This document shows positions 7,829 to 17,711 of a stretch of 64,000 bases of DNA, piece by piece (the stretch's first letter is position 1; every line of letters begins with the position of its first letter). Under the pieces are notes generated by a model. The model made no database searches. It was not told the origin of the DNA and saw nothing but the letters and a program-made list of their open reading frames with translations. The position numbers and the translations under genes were made by a program. Source of the DNA: Micromonospora sp. NBC_00389 (GTDB lineage Bacteria; Actinomycetota; Actinomycetes; Mycobacteriales; Micromonosporaceae); NCBI RefSeq assembly GCF_036059255.1, contig NZ_CP107947.1, forward strand, positions 868,001 to 932,000, read 5' to 3'.

Positions 7829-9229
7829 ATGGCCCCCACCCCACTCCTCGACGACCTGCGCGCGGCGCTGGGCGAGACCGCCGTGCTCACCGACCCGGAC
7901 CTGCTGCGCATGCACCAGCGGGACGAGGCCGACCTCTGCGCCGCCGGCACCCCGTTGGTGGTGACCCGCCCGCGCACCACCGAGCAGGTGGTCGCGGTGA
8001 TCCGGGCGGCGGCGCGGCACGGCGTACCCGTGGTGCCGCAGGGCGCGCGGACCGGGCTGGCCGGCGCGGCCAACGCCGTGGACGGCGCGGTGGTGCTGAG
8101 CACCGTCGCCATGGACGAGATCCGGGAGATCGACCCGGTGAGCCGGATCGCGGTGGTCCAGCCGGGGGTGGTCAACGCGGCGCTGGCCGCGGCGGTGGCC
8201 AAGCAGGGGCTCTGGTACCCGCCGGACCCCGGCTCCTGGGAGTCGTCCACCATCGGCGGCAACGTGGCCACCAACGCCGGCGGCATGTGCTGCGTCAAGT
8301 ACGGCGTGACCACCGAGTACGTGCTCGGCCTGGAGGTGGTGCTCGCCTCCGGCGAGGTGCTGCGCACCGGCCGGCGTACCGCCAAGGGGGTGGCCGGCTA
8401 CGACCTGACCCGGCTCTTCGTCGGCTCGGAGGGCACCCTCGGGGTGATCACCGAGGTGACCGTCGCGCTGCGCCCCGCCCCGGCCGAATCGCTGACCCTG
8501 GTGGCGGTCTTCCCCTCCACTGCGGCGGCCGGCGCAGCGGTGGCCGAGATCGCCGCCCGAGGGCTCACCCCCAGCCTGCTGGAACTGCTGGACCAGACCC
8601 ACCTGCGGGCGATCGAGGCGTACCAGCCGATGGGGCTGCGGACCGACGCCCAGGCTCTGCTACTGGCAGCCGCGGACACCGGCAGCCGGGCCGCGGACGA
8701 CCTGGCGGGCCTGGCCGAGGTGTGCGAGGCGGCCGGCGCCGACGAGGTCTACGCGGCCACCGACGCGGTGGAGGCGGCGGCGCTGCTGCAGGCCCGGCGC
8801 CTGGCCCACCCGGCGATGGAGAAGTTCGCGGCCGACGCCTACCCGGGCGGCAACGGCGGCCTGGTGATCGACGACGTGGCGGTGCCGCGAGGCTCGCTCG
8901 CCGCCCTGCTGGACGGCGTGGCCCGGATCGCGGTGGACTGCGACGTGCCGATCGGCGTGGTGGGGCACGCCGGAGACGGCAACATGCACCCGAACATCGT
9001 GGTCGACCGGGCCGACCCGGCGAGCCTGGAACGGGGTCGGCGGGCGTTCGACGAGATCATGCAGCTCGGCCTGGACCTGGGCGGCACCTGCACGGGCGAG
9101 CACGGCGTGGGGCTGCTCAAGCGGGACTGGCTGGCCCGGGAGATCGGCCCGGTCGGGGTCCGGGTGCACCACGCCATCAAGTCGGCGCTGGACCCGGACG
9201 GCCTGCTCAACCCCGGCAAGGTGCTCTGA
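7829..9229 (+). CDS. FAD-linked oxidase, GlcD / D-lactate dehydrogenase type
   Basis: A 466-residue flavoprotein. The N-terminal PCMH FAD-binding domain is marked by VPQGARTGLAGAA and by PPDPGSWESSTIGGNVATN with AGG and KYG after it. The C-terminal FAD-oxidase domain carries GHAGDGNMHPNIVVD (metal-binding His) and GEHGVGLLKRDWL, ending in the usual DPDGLLNPGKVL. These enzymes oxidise D-2-hydroxy acids such as glycolate or D-lactate to 2-keto acids. No GlcE/GlcF partners are adjacent, so a stand-alone D-lactate or D-2-hydroxyglutarate-type dehydrogenase is equally possible. Confidence 0.88.
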   Translation: MAPTPLLDDLRAALGETAVLTDPDLLRMHQRDEADLCAAGTPLVVTRPRTTEQVVAVIRAAARHGVPVVPQGARTGLAGAANAVDGAVVLSTVAMDEIREIDPVSRIAVVQPGVVNAALAAAVAKQGLWYPPDPGSWESSTIGGNVATNAGGMCCVKYGVTTEYVLGLEVVLASGEVLRTGRRTAKGVAGYDLTRLFVGSEGTLGVITEVTVALRPAPAESLTLVAVFPSTAAAGAAVAEIAARGLTPSLLELLDQTHLRAIEAYQPMGLRTDAQALLLAAADTGSRAADDLAGLAEVCEAAGADEVYAATDAVEAAALLQARRLAHPAMEKFAADAYPGGNGGLVIDDVAVPRGSLAALLDGVARIAVDCDVPIGVVGHAGDGNMHPNIVVDRADPASLERGRRAFDEIMQLGLDLGGTCTGEHGVGLLKRDWLAREIGPVGVRVHHAIKSALDPDGLLNPGKVL

Positions 9230-9258
9230 CCCGGACCCGGACCCGGACCCGGACCCGG
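9229..9258. repeat. ACCCGG hexamer microsatellite
   Basis: Five exact tandem copies of ACCCGG begin at the last base of the preceding stop codon. Slippage-prone and probably without function. Confidence 0.8.
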
Positions 9259-9293
9259 CCCCGGCGAGGCCCGGCCGACGCCTCGGTGCAGGA

Positions 9294-9827
9294 TCAGCCC
9301 TCGACCTCGGCCGGGGTCGCCTGGGTGAGCAGCAGCAGGATCTCCCCGGCGACCTTCGTGCGCTCCTCGCCGGGGCAGTCCTGCGAGGTGACCAGCCCGG
9401 CGGAGGTGAGCAGGCTGGAGGTCAGCGCGTCGATGCAGGTCGGCCGGTACTGCCGGACCTGATCGGTCTCCTTGGCCAGCGTCGGGTCGGCGAGCAGCAC
9501 CTGGAGCCGTTCGGTCTGCTCCGGGGCGAGGGTGCCCCGGGAGGTGACCCCGTCACCGGCACAGTCGAGGCACTGCCACGCCCCGTCCCGCTCGACGCTC
9601 AGCGTGCGCAGCGGGCCGTCGGCCCCGAGCCTCTGGAGCAGGCTGACCTGCCCCGCGGCGACCGTCGTGGGAACCTCGAGCGCCGGCCCGCCGGCCGCGG
9701 CTCCGGCCGACTGCACCCCCGGTGTGTCGCCGCCGTTCCGGTTGAACAGCGAGCACCCGGTCAGGGCGCTGGCCAGCGCCGCAACGAGAAGGGGAATGAG
9801 CAGGCGGGAGGGCGCGCGGTACAGCAC
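9294..9827 (-). CDS. Putative secreted lipoprotein
   Basis: A 177-residue protein with a lipoprotein signal: Arg at 4 and 8, a hydrophobic core at 9-22, and the lipobox LTGC at 22-25. The mature part has a low-complexity Gly/Ala linker and a domain with a C-L-D-C pair plus two further cysteines (PTCIDALTSS, SQDCPGEE), suggesting two extracellular disulfides. I do not recognise a named family. The GTG start follows TAGGTT by 7 nt, so the mRNA is probably leaderless. It lies downstream of glpD on the same strand with an 87-bp gap. Confidence 0.7.
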   Translation of the reverse strand: MLYRAPSRLLIPLLVAALASALTGCSLFNRNGGDTPGVQSAGAAAGGPALEVPTTVAAGQVSLLQRLGADGPLRTLSVERDGAWQCLDCAGDGVTSRGTLAPEQTERLQVLLADPTLAKETDQVRQYRPTCIDALTSSLLTSAGLVTSQDCPGEERTKVAGEILLLLTQATPAEVEG

Positions 9828-9834
9828 GCGCGGA

Positions 9835-9840
9835 AACCTA
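9835..9840 (-). promoter_or_regulatory. -10 box of the lipoprotein gene (leaderless)
   Basis: TAGGTT on the minus strand, 7 nt before the GTG at 9827. Confidence 0.5.
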
Positions 9841-9887
9841 CCCCACCGTAGGTTCGACCGAAACCACCATCCGGGCCGGTATCGATG

Positions 9888-9913
9888 GTTACCCTTCGGT
9901 AACGTTTCTTTTC
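9888..9913 (+). terminator. Hairpin with T-rich tail, plus-strand orientation
   Basis: GTTACC and GGTAAC (9888-9893, 9898-9903) enclose a 4-base loop and are followed by GTTTCTTTTC. This is one of the few classical T-tailed hairpins here. It points into glpD from downstream, although no plus-strand gene precedes it, so it may block antisense transcription or simply lie in the leader region of the lipoprotein gene. Confidence 0.4.
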
Positions 9914-9914
9914 G

Positions 9915-11747
9915 TCACCGAGTGGACGGGCGCAACTCAGCCTGATCGTCGTCGCCACCCCGGTCGGCCGCGAAGCCCCGAACGTCCGGAGCGCCGAGCC
10001 GGGCCGCGTCCGCAGCGGCGTCGTCCGGCATCAGTTGGGACTGCCGCTCCGCCTCCACCCGTGCCCGGTAGTGCTCGACCTCGCGTGCCTGGGTGGCCGC
10101 GTCCCAGCCGAGCACGGCACCCATCAACTCGGCGGCGTGTTCCGCCGACTCCAGCCCCCGATGGCTGGTCTCGAAGGAGATCCGGGTCCGCCGGGTCAGC
10201 ACGTCCTCCAGGTGCAGGGCGCCCTCGGCCCGCGCCGCGTAGGTGACCTCCGCGGCCAGGTACTCGGGGGCACCGGCCAGCGGGGAGGCGAGCAGGGGAT
10301 CGGCGTCGGCCAGCGCCAGCAGGTCCAGCGTGAGGGTGCCGTACCGCTCCAGCAGGTGCTCCACCACGCCCACCGGTACGCCGTGCCGGCGGGCCAGGTC
10401 GGCCCGGTCCCGCCACATGGCCGGGTAGCCGTCGGCGCCGAGCAGCGGCAGGTCGGCGGTACGCGAGGCGCGCGCGCCGCCCAACCGCCTGGCGGCCCGG
10501 TCGACCACATCGGAGGCCATCACCCGGTACGTCGTGTACTTGCCGCCGGCGACCAGCAGCAGCCCGAGCATCGGCTCGAAGACCGCGTGCTCCCGGGACA
10601 GCTTCGAGGTGGAGTCGGCCTCGCCGGCCAGCAGCGGACGCAGCCCGGCGTAGACGCCCTCGATGTCGGCGGTCGTCAGCGGCCGGTCCAGCACGACGTT
10701 GACCTGCTGCAGGAGGTAGTCGATGTCGCGGGCCGAGGCAGCCGGGTGGGACCTGTCCAGCCGCCAGTCGGTGTCGGTGGTGCCGATGATCCAGTGCCCG
10801 CCCCACGGGATGACGAAGAGCACCGAGCTCGCCGTACGCAGGATGAGCCCGGTCTCGCCGGTGATCGCCGAGCGGGGCACCACCAGGTGCACCCCCTTGG
10901 AGGCGCGCACCCGGACGCCGGGCCGCAGGCCCACGTCGTTGAGCATCCGGGACATGTCGTCGCTCCACACCCCGGTGGCGGCGATGACGGTGCGGGCGTG
11001 CACCTCGAACTCCGCGTCCGGTGAGCCGGCCGGCGCCTCCAGGTCACGGACCCGGACGCCGGTCACCTCACGCGCCTGCCGGATCAGCCCGACGGCGCGG
11101 GCGCTGCTCACCACCGTGGCGCCGAGGCTGGCCGCGGTGCGGGCCAGGGTGACCACCAGCCGGGCGTCGTCGACCTGCCCGTCGTAGTACCGGATCGCCC
11201 CGGCCAGCGCGTCGGCCCGCAGGCTCGGGAAGATCCGCCGGGCACCCTCGCGGGTCAGGTGCCGGTGCAGAGGCATGCCCCGGCCACCGCCGAAGACCCC
11301 TGCGAAGGCGTCGTAGGCGGCGACGCCAGCGCCGTAGTACGAGCGGCGGAAGATCCGGGCGGGCAGGTCCCGCAGGCCCCGACCGGCCGGCAGCGGCACC
11401 AGGAACGGCACCGGGCGGACCAGGTGTGGCGCGAGCCGGGTGGCTAGCAGGCCGCGCTCGGTCAGCGCCTCGTGGACCAGGTGGAACTCCAACTGCTCCA
11501 GGTAGCGCAAACCACCGTGGATGAGCTTGCTGGACCGGCTGGAGGTGCCCGCGGCAAGATCGCGTGCCTCGACCAGGGCCACCTTCAGGCCCCGGGAGGC
11601 CGCGTCCAGGGCGGCGCCGGCACCGGTCACCCCACCCCCGATGACCAGCACGTCGAAGCGCTCGCCGCGGAGTCGGCGCAGGTCGGCAGCGCGGCGGACC
11701 GGCGAGAGCTGACCGGCTACGGATCGGGAGATATTGGGGTCGCGCAC
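9915..11747 (-). CDS. glpD: Glycerol-3-phosphate dehydrogenase (FAD)
   Basis: A 610-residue protein of the GlpD family, which oxidises sn-glycerol-3-phosphate to dihydroxyacetone phosphate and passes electrons to quinone at the membrane. The FAD dinucleotide fold is at residues 31-50 (DVLVIGGGVTGAGAALDAAS), followed by AGTSSRSSKLIHGGLRYLEQ, the canonical GlpD signature. Downstream, PWGGHWIIGTTDTDW and the C-terminal DAO_C domain (AEVTYAARAEGALHLEDVL, then TRRTRI) are intact. The GTG start has TACGGT 6 nt upstream. No glpF or glpK is adjacent. The promoter region is shared with the divergent subtilisin gene. Confidence 0.93.
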   Translation of the reverse strand: MRDPNISRSVAGQLSPVRRAADLRRLRGERFDVLVIGGGVTGAGAALDAASRGLKVALVEARDLAAGTSSRSSKLIHGGLRYLEQLEFHLVHEALTERGLLATRLAPHLVRPVPFLVPLPAGRGLRDLPARIFRRSYYGAGVAAYDAFAGVFGGGRGMPLHRHLTREGARRIFPSLRADALAGAIRYYDGQVDDARLVVTLARTAASLGATVVSSARAVGLIRQAREVTGVRVRDLEAPAGSPDAEFEVHARTVIAATGVWSDDMSRMLNDVGLRPGVRVRASKGVHLVVPRSAITGETGLILRTASSVLFVIPWGGHWIIGTTDTDWRLDRSHPAASARDIDYLLQQVNVVLDRPLTTADIEGVYAGLRPLLAGEADSTSKLSREHAVFEPMLGLLLVAGGKYTTYRVMASDVVDRAARRLGGARASRTADLPLLGADGYPAMWRDRADLARRHGVPVGVVEHLLERYGTLTLDLLALADADPLLASPLAGAPEYLAAEVTYAARAEGALHLEDVLTRRTRISFETSHRGLESAEHAAELMGAVLGWDAATQAREVEHYRARVEAERQSQLMPDDAAADAARLGAPDVRGFAADRGGDDDQAELRPSTR

Positions 11748-11753
11748 CTGTCC

Positions 11754-11759
11754 ACCGTA
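11754..11759 (-). promoter_or_regulatory. -10 box of glpD (leaderless)
   Basis: TACGGT on the minus strand, 6 nt before the GTG at 11747. Confidence 0.5.
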
Positions 11760-11777
11760 ACCGCCGATGCCATCGTG

Positions 11778-11805
11778 CCGACATGCGCCGCCCGCCCCGT
11801 ACTGT
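11778..11805 (+). promoter_or_regulatory. Promoter of the membrane subtilisin gene (leaderless)
   Basis: CCGACA (11778-11783) resembles a -35 hexamer and TACTGT (11800-11805) a -10 box, with a 16-nt spacer. The ATG at 11813 lies 7 nt after the -10 box. Confidence 0.5.
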
Positions 11806-11812
11806 TCACGTC

Positions 11813-14431
11813 ATGCAGGTCGGCTCTCCGTCACCCGCTGGTCCACCGTCGCACCACCAGCCGTCGTACCCGGGCCGGGCCAGTCCGTGGCCGGTGGTCG
11901 CGGCCGTGCTGGCCGGCTGCTGGACGGTGGGGGTCACCGTGGCCACCCAGGCGGGTGGCTGGCTCACCGACCAGGTGCTGCTGGGCTTCGGACGGGACCG
12001 GATCGGTTCGCTCTGGCCGCTGCTGGGCCTTGCCACCGTCGTGCTGGTGGGCACGCCCGCGCTGCTGCTGGCCCTGCTGCCCCGGTCGGCCGCGGTCCGC
12101 GCCACCGGCCGGGCCTGGCTGGGCGGGGCGCTCGCGCTCGGTGTGCTCACGCTGCTGCGAATCGTGCCGCCGGTGCACCACGAGGCGTACCTCGCCGCGC
12201 TGGCCGCCACGGCGGCGCTCACCGCGCTCGTCCTGCGCTGGACGGCACGCCGCTCGGCGCGTCGCTCAACGTCCGGCGGGTCGATCGGCGCGACGCCCGG
12301 CAGGGACGCCGCCGCACCCCCGATCGGAAGCGCCGCGCCCGGCGACATCGCCAGTGCCCCCGAGCCGACTGGAAGCGCCGCGCTGGCGGACATCATCGGC
12401 GGCTCGGCCGGACCCGGGCGGAGGCCGGCCCGGCCCGGTCCGGTGCCGCTGCTCGCGGTCGCCGCCGGGCTGGCGCTGCTGCTGCCGTGGGCCTGGCTGG
12501 GCGCGCTCGGCGGCCTGCTGGAGACCGCGCTCGCCCTGCTGGCGGCGGCCGCACTCGGCGCGCTGGCCGCGACGCTGCTGGACGCCGCCTTCTGGTCCCG
12601 GTTCGCGATCGGCCGGCCTCCCCGGCCGGCCCGGTTGGTCCTGGTCGGCGGCCTGGTCGCCGGGGTGACGCTGCTGCTGCTCGCGGCCGGCACCGGCCAG
12701 TCCGGCGCGCAGCTACCCGCGCTGCTGACCCTGCCGCCGGTGGGCTTCGCGCTGGCCGCCCTGTGGGCCGCGACCTGGCGTCCGGCCGCCGACGGGACGG
12801 CAGACGCCGGGGAACCGACGGCGGACGCCGGGCGCACTGGTCGGGCGGCGACCGGCTGGCTGGTGGGCCTGACCGCGCTCGGCCCGCTGGCCTTCACCGA
12901 CCCGGAAGAGATCAGCGTGCTGTTGGCCGGCACCCGCGACGTGCCGTTCTGGGTAGCGGCCGCCGCCGGTGTCGGGCTCGCCGTCGCGGTCCTGGTCGCC
13001 ATCGGGTACGCGCTGCTGCTGGCCCGGCCGGCCGCCCGCACGCCGAGCCGGCGGATGGCCGCGCTGACCGCAGTGGTGCTGCTGGTCACGGCCGTCGTCG
13101 TCGACGTCGGGCCCGGGCAGCACGGCCTGTACGGCGAACGGCTGCTGGTGGTGCTGCGCGAGCAGGCCGACCTGACCGGCGTGCCGGCCGGTGTGCCGGG
13201 CCGGGCGGGGCGGGACGCCCGGGCGGCGGAGGTGTACCGGCGACTGGTGACCACCGCCGACCGGAGCCAGGCCGACCTCCGTCGGGAGCTGACCCGGCTG
13301 CGGCTCAACCCGGTGTCGTACTACCTGGTGAACGCGGTCGAGGTGGACGGCGGTCCGGCGGTGCGGGCCTGGCTCGAGCGCCGACCGGGGGTGGCCCGGG
13401 TGCTGGTCAGCCAGCGACTGCGGCCACTGCCGGCCCCGGCCGGGCAGAGCCGGGGCACCGCCCCCGCGCCGACCGGTCCGGAATGGAACATCCGCCAACT
13501 CGGCGCCGACCGGGTCTGGTCGCAGCTCGGGGTGACCGGCGCGGGCATCGTGGTGGGCAGCTCGGACTCCGGGGTGGACGGCACCCATCCGGCGCTGCGG
13601 GCCGGGTTCCGGGGCGGGGACGACTCCTGGTTCGATCCGTGGGACGGCACCCGGACCCCGACCGACCAGGGCGGGCACGGCACCCACACGGTGGGCAGCG
13701 CGGTCGGGCGGGGCGGCATCGGGGTGGCGCCGGACGCGCAGTGGGTGGGCTGCGTCAACCTGGACCGCAACCTGGGCAGCCCGGGGCACTACCTGGAATG
13801 CCTTCAGTTCATGCTGGCGCCCTTCCCGGCCGGCGGTGACCCGTTCACCGACGGCCGGCCGGAGCGCGCCCCGCAGGTGCTGACCAACTCGTGGGGCTGC
13901 CCACCGATCGAGGGCTGCGACCCGGGTGTGCTGCGACCGGCCACCGCCGCGCTGGACGCCGCCGGGATCTTCGTGGTCGCGGCGGCCGGCAACACCGGCC
14001 CATGGTGCGAGTCGATCGCCGACCCGCCCGCGCCGTACCCAGACGTGTTGACCGTGGGCGCGGTGGACGCGCAGCGACGGGTTGCCGAGTTCTCCTCGCG
14101 GGGGCCGGTGCCGGGCGGCCTTCGCAAGCCGGACGTGCTGGCGCCGGGCGTGGACGTGGTGTCGGCCATGCCGGGCGGCGGGTACGCCGCGCTCGACGGC
14201 ACCTCGATGGCTACCCCGCAGGTGGCCGGGGTGGTGGCGCTGATGTGGTCGGCGAACCCGGCGCTGGTCGGCGACCTGGCCCGGACCCGGCAGATCCTGC
14301 GGGACACCGCCACGCCGGCCGTGCCGACCTACCGCTCCCGCAACACGGCGGACGCCTGCGGCGGCCCGGCGAACGTCACCGGGGCCGGCCAGGTCGACGC
14401 CTACGCCGCCGTCCGAGCCGCCCGGCCCTGA
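11813..14431 (+). CDS. Membrane-anchored S8 (subtilisin-like) serine protease
   Basis: An 872-residue fusion. The first 430 or so residues form about ten hydrophobic helices interrupted by a Gly/Ala-rich cytoplasmic linker. A helical prodomain-like stretch follows (SQADLRRELTRLRLNPVSYY), then a complete subtilase domain: Asp585 in GSSDSGVDGTHP, His622 in GGHGTHTVGS, the oxyanion Asn in VAAAGNTGP, and Ser798 in DGTSMATPQVAG. Cysteines near Cys-Val-Asn and around GCPPIEGCDPG suggest disulfides and an outside location. Subtilases are usually secreted; one carrying a large polytopic N-terminus is unusual. The substrate is unknown. The start at 11813 rests on the promoter; ATG at 11783 is also in frame. 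Confidence 0.88.
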   Translation: MQVGSPSPAGPPSHHQPSYPGRASPWPVVAAVLAGCWTVGVTVATQAGGWLTDQVLLGFGRDRIGSLWPLLGLATVVLVGTPALLLALLPRSAAVRATGRAWLGGALALGVLTLLRIVPPVHHEAYLAALAATAALTALVLRWTARRSARRSTSGGSIGATPGRDAAAPPIGSAAPGDIASAPEPTGSAALADIIGGSAGPGRRPARPGPVPLLAVAAGLALLLPWAWLGALGGLLETALALLAAAALGALAATLLDAAFWSRFAIGRPPRPARLVLVGGLVAGVTLLLLAAGTGQSGAQLPALLTLPPVGFALAALWAATWRPAADGTADAGEPTADAGRTGRAATGWLVGLTALGPLAFTDPEEISVLLAGTRDVPFWVAAAAGVGLAVAVLVAIGYALLLARPAARTPSRRMAALTAVVLLVTAVVVDVGPGQHGLYGERLLVVLREQADLTGVPAGVPGRAGRDARAAEVYRRLVTTADRSQADLRRELTRLRLNPVSYYLVNAVEVDGGPAVRAWLERRPGVARVLVSQRLRPLPAPAGQSRGTAPAPTGPEWNIRQLGADRVWSQLGVTGAGIVVGSSDSGVDGTHPALRAGFRGGDDSWFDPWDGTRTPTDQGGHGTHTVGSAVGRGGIGVAPDAQWVGCVNLDRNLGSPGHYLECLQFMLAPFPAGGDPFTDGRPERAPQVLTNSWGCPPIEGCDPGVLRPATAALDAAGIFVVAAAGNTGPWCESIADPPAPYPDVLTVGAVDAQRRVAEFSSRGPVPGGLRKPDVLAPGVDVVSAMPGGGYAALDGTSMATPQVAGVVALMWSANPALVGDLARTRQILRDTATPAVPTYRSRNTADACGGPANVTGAGQVDAYAAVRAARP

Positions 14432-14488
14432 GCCTGCGGTTGTCCTCATCGAGACGATGGCGGGAGTCAAAACCGGTACTCGGTGATC

Positions 14489-14494
14489 TAGGGT
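14489..14494 (+). promoter_or_regulatory. -10 box of the GNAT gene at 14502 (leaderless)
   Basis: TAGGGT ends 7 nt before the ATG at 14502. A weak GTCAAA lies 17 nt upstream of it. Confidence 0.45.
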
Positions 14495-14501
14495 CGCGAC
14501 C

Positions 14502-15437
14502 ATGGACGCCGAGATCACCATCACCGAGCTGACCGTCGACCTGACCCCCACCGTGGTGCGGCTCTGCGAGCAGGCGCTCGACCTGCCGGAGGACGCCACC
14601 GAGGCGGGGCCTGTGGTGGACGCGCTCTGGCCCCGGGCCGCCGCCGACCGGCTGGTGGTCGGGCTGGGCGCGTACCGGGGTGGGGACCTGGTCGGGGTGC
14701 TGCTCTGCTCGGTGTCGTCGGCCGACCCGGGTCTCGGGCACGTCGACCTGGTCGCGGTGCTTCCGGAGCAGCGTCGCCGGGGTGTCGGCCGGGCGCTGCT
14801 GAGGCGGGCCGAGCGGGTGCTCGCCGAGCGCGGGGCGACCGAGGTGCTGCTGGCCGGGAACCCGCCGTACTACGCCTGGCCGGGCATCGACGTGCGCTAC
14901 ACGCCAGCGGTCTGCACCGCCCTGGCACTGGGTTACCAGCAGGATCGGACCGCCTGGAACATGACCGCCGACCTGTCGTACGACGAGTCGCCGGCGCTGC
15001 GGTCCACCGAGGCGGCGGAGCGGCGGCTGGCCGGACAGGGCATCACGGTACGTCGGGCGGAGCCGGCGGACCTACCGGCGCTGGCCGCGTTCGCCCGGTC
15101 CACCTTCGGTGGCGCGTGGGACGGGGAGCTGGCCGGGTCGGTGGGTCGCGAGGGCGCCGGTTGCCACCTGGCGGAGCGGGCTGGCGAGTTGCTCGGCTTC
15201 GCCGCCTACGGTTCGTCCCGACCGAGCTGGTTCGGGCCGATGGGCACCGCGCCGGCCGCCGAGGGTTCGGGCATCGGCGGGGTGCTGCTGCGGCGCTGCC
15301 TACGCGACCAACGGTCGGCGGGGCTGGACCGGGCGCAGATCGGTTGGGTCGGGCCGGTGCCGTTCTATTCGGGCAGCGCGGGCGCCCGGATCGAGCGGGT
15401 CTTCTTCCTGTACCGACGGACGCTCAACGGCGAATAA
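14502..15437 (+). CDS. GNAT acetyltransferase with two GNAT-like halves
   Basis: A 311-residue soluble protein. The N-terminal half has a full acetyl-CoA site: strand DLVAVLPEQRRRGVGRALLRRAERVL (V-x-P-x-x-R-x-x-G-x-G) followed by the aromatic segment PPYYAWPGIDVRYTP. The C-terminal half repeats the fold in degenerate form (ITVRRAEPADLPALAAFARS, and GSGIGGVLLRRCL). Tandem GNATs often acetylate amino acids, antibiotics or mycothiol-type thiols; the substrate is not predictable here. An imperfect 12-bp inverted repeat just past the stop probably ends transcription. Confidence 0.82.
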   Translation: MDAEITITELTVDLTPTVVRLCEQALDLPEDATEAGPVVDALWPRAAADRLVVGLGAYRGGDLVGVLLCSVSSADPGLGHVDLVAVLPEQRRRGVGRALLRRAERVLAERGATEVLLAGNPPYYAWPGIDVRYTPAVCTALALGYQQDRTAWNMTADLSYDESPALRSTEAAERRLAGQGITVRRAEPADLPALAAFARSTFGGAWDGELAGSVGREGAGCHLAERAGELLGFAAYGSSRPSWFGPMGTAPAAEGSGIGGVLLRRCLRDQRSAGLDRAQIGWVGPVPFYSGSAGARIERVFFLYRRTLNGE

Positions 15438-15478
15438 CGGGCGAATAGGATATAGACCCAGATAGTCCCATTCGCCCG
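15438..15478 (+). terminator. Inverted repeat after the GNAT gene
   Basis: CGGGCGAATAGG (15438-15449) and CCCATTCGCCCG (15467-15478) pair with one mismatch across a 17-nt AT-richer loop. It starts at the stop codon of the GNAT gene and lies 46 bp before the next start, so either a terminator or a regulatory site for the 78-residue gene. Confidence 0.5.
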
Positions 15479-15523
15479 CGTCGGGCATCGACGCCCCCTA
15501 CCGTTTCGGTAGAGGAGGCAGCC

Positions 15524-15760
15524 ATGACCACGGATGACGACCAGACCGAGGACGGCCCGCCCGTCACCTGGAAACCGGTCGGCGAACTCCCCGGCCAACT
15601 GCCGTTCGACCGGCTCGACTACGGCGACGCCGAGCAGTTGGCCGAGATGGCAGAACCGGTGATCGAGGAGCCGCAGGAGATGGTGGACGCACCCATCCAA
15701 CTGCCTCCGCCGTACGACCGGGCGCAGAAGCGGCGCAACCAGCGCCCCCTGCCCACCTGA
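15524..15760 (+). CDS. Small acidic conserved hypothetical protein (78 aa)
   Basis: ATG at 15524 follows a strong GAGGAGG (6 nt spacing). The product is acidic at the start (DDDQTEDGPP), then has VTWKPVGELPGQLPFDRLDYGD, a helical Glu-rich middle and a basic tail (DRAQKRRNQRP). No membrane segment or known motif is visible. It ends at the shared terminator with groEL, transcribed toward it. Function unknown; the strong ribosome binding site and codon use make it a convincing gene. Confidence 0.65.
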   Translation: MTTDDDQTEDGPPVTWKPVGELPGQLPFDRLDYGDAEQLAEMAEPVIEEPQEMVDAPIQLPPPYDRAQKRRNQRPLPT

Positions 15761-15764
15761 CGAC

Positions 15765-15800
15765 GAACGGGGCGGACCGCGTCAGCGGCCCGCCCCGTTC
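15765..15800. terminator. Bidirectional terminator between the 78-aa gene and groEL
   Basis: GAACGGGGCGG (15765-15775) and CCGCCCCGTTC (15790-15800) are perfectly complementary over 11 bp with a 14-nt loop, placed between two convergent stop codons. Confidence 0.8.
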
Positions 15801-15816
15801 GGTGTCGGAACTGGAC

Positions 15817-17670
<1,854 letters not shown>

Positions 17671-17697
17671 TTAGCACTCTCCCCTGCCGAGTGCAAG
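17671..17697. promoter_or_regulatory. CIRCE element 2 (HrcA operator), imperfect, overlapping the groEL promoter
   Basis: TTAGCACTC, nine bases, then GAGTGCAAG. One arm matches the CIRCE consensus exactly and the other is degraded. On the minus strand it includes the likely groEL -35 TTGCAC (17691-17696) and -10 TAAACA (17668-17673), 17 nt apart. Confidence 0.78.
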
Positions 17698-17711
17698 CAC
17701 GACTGCCGCTG

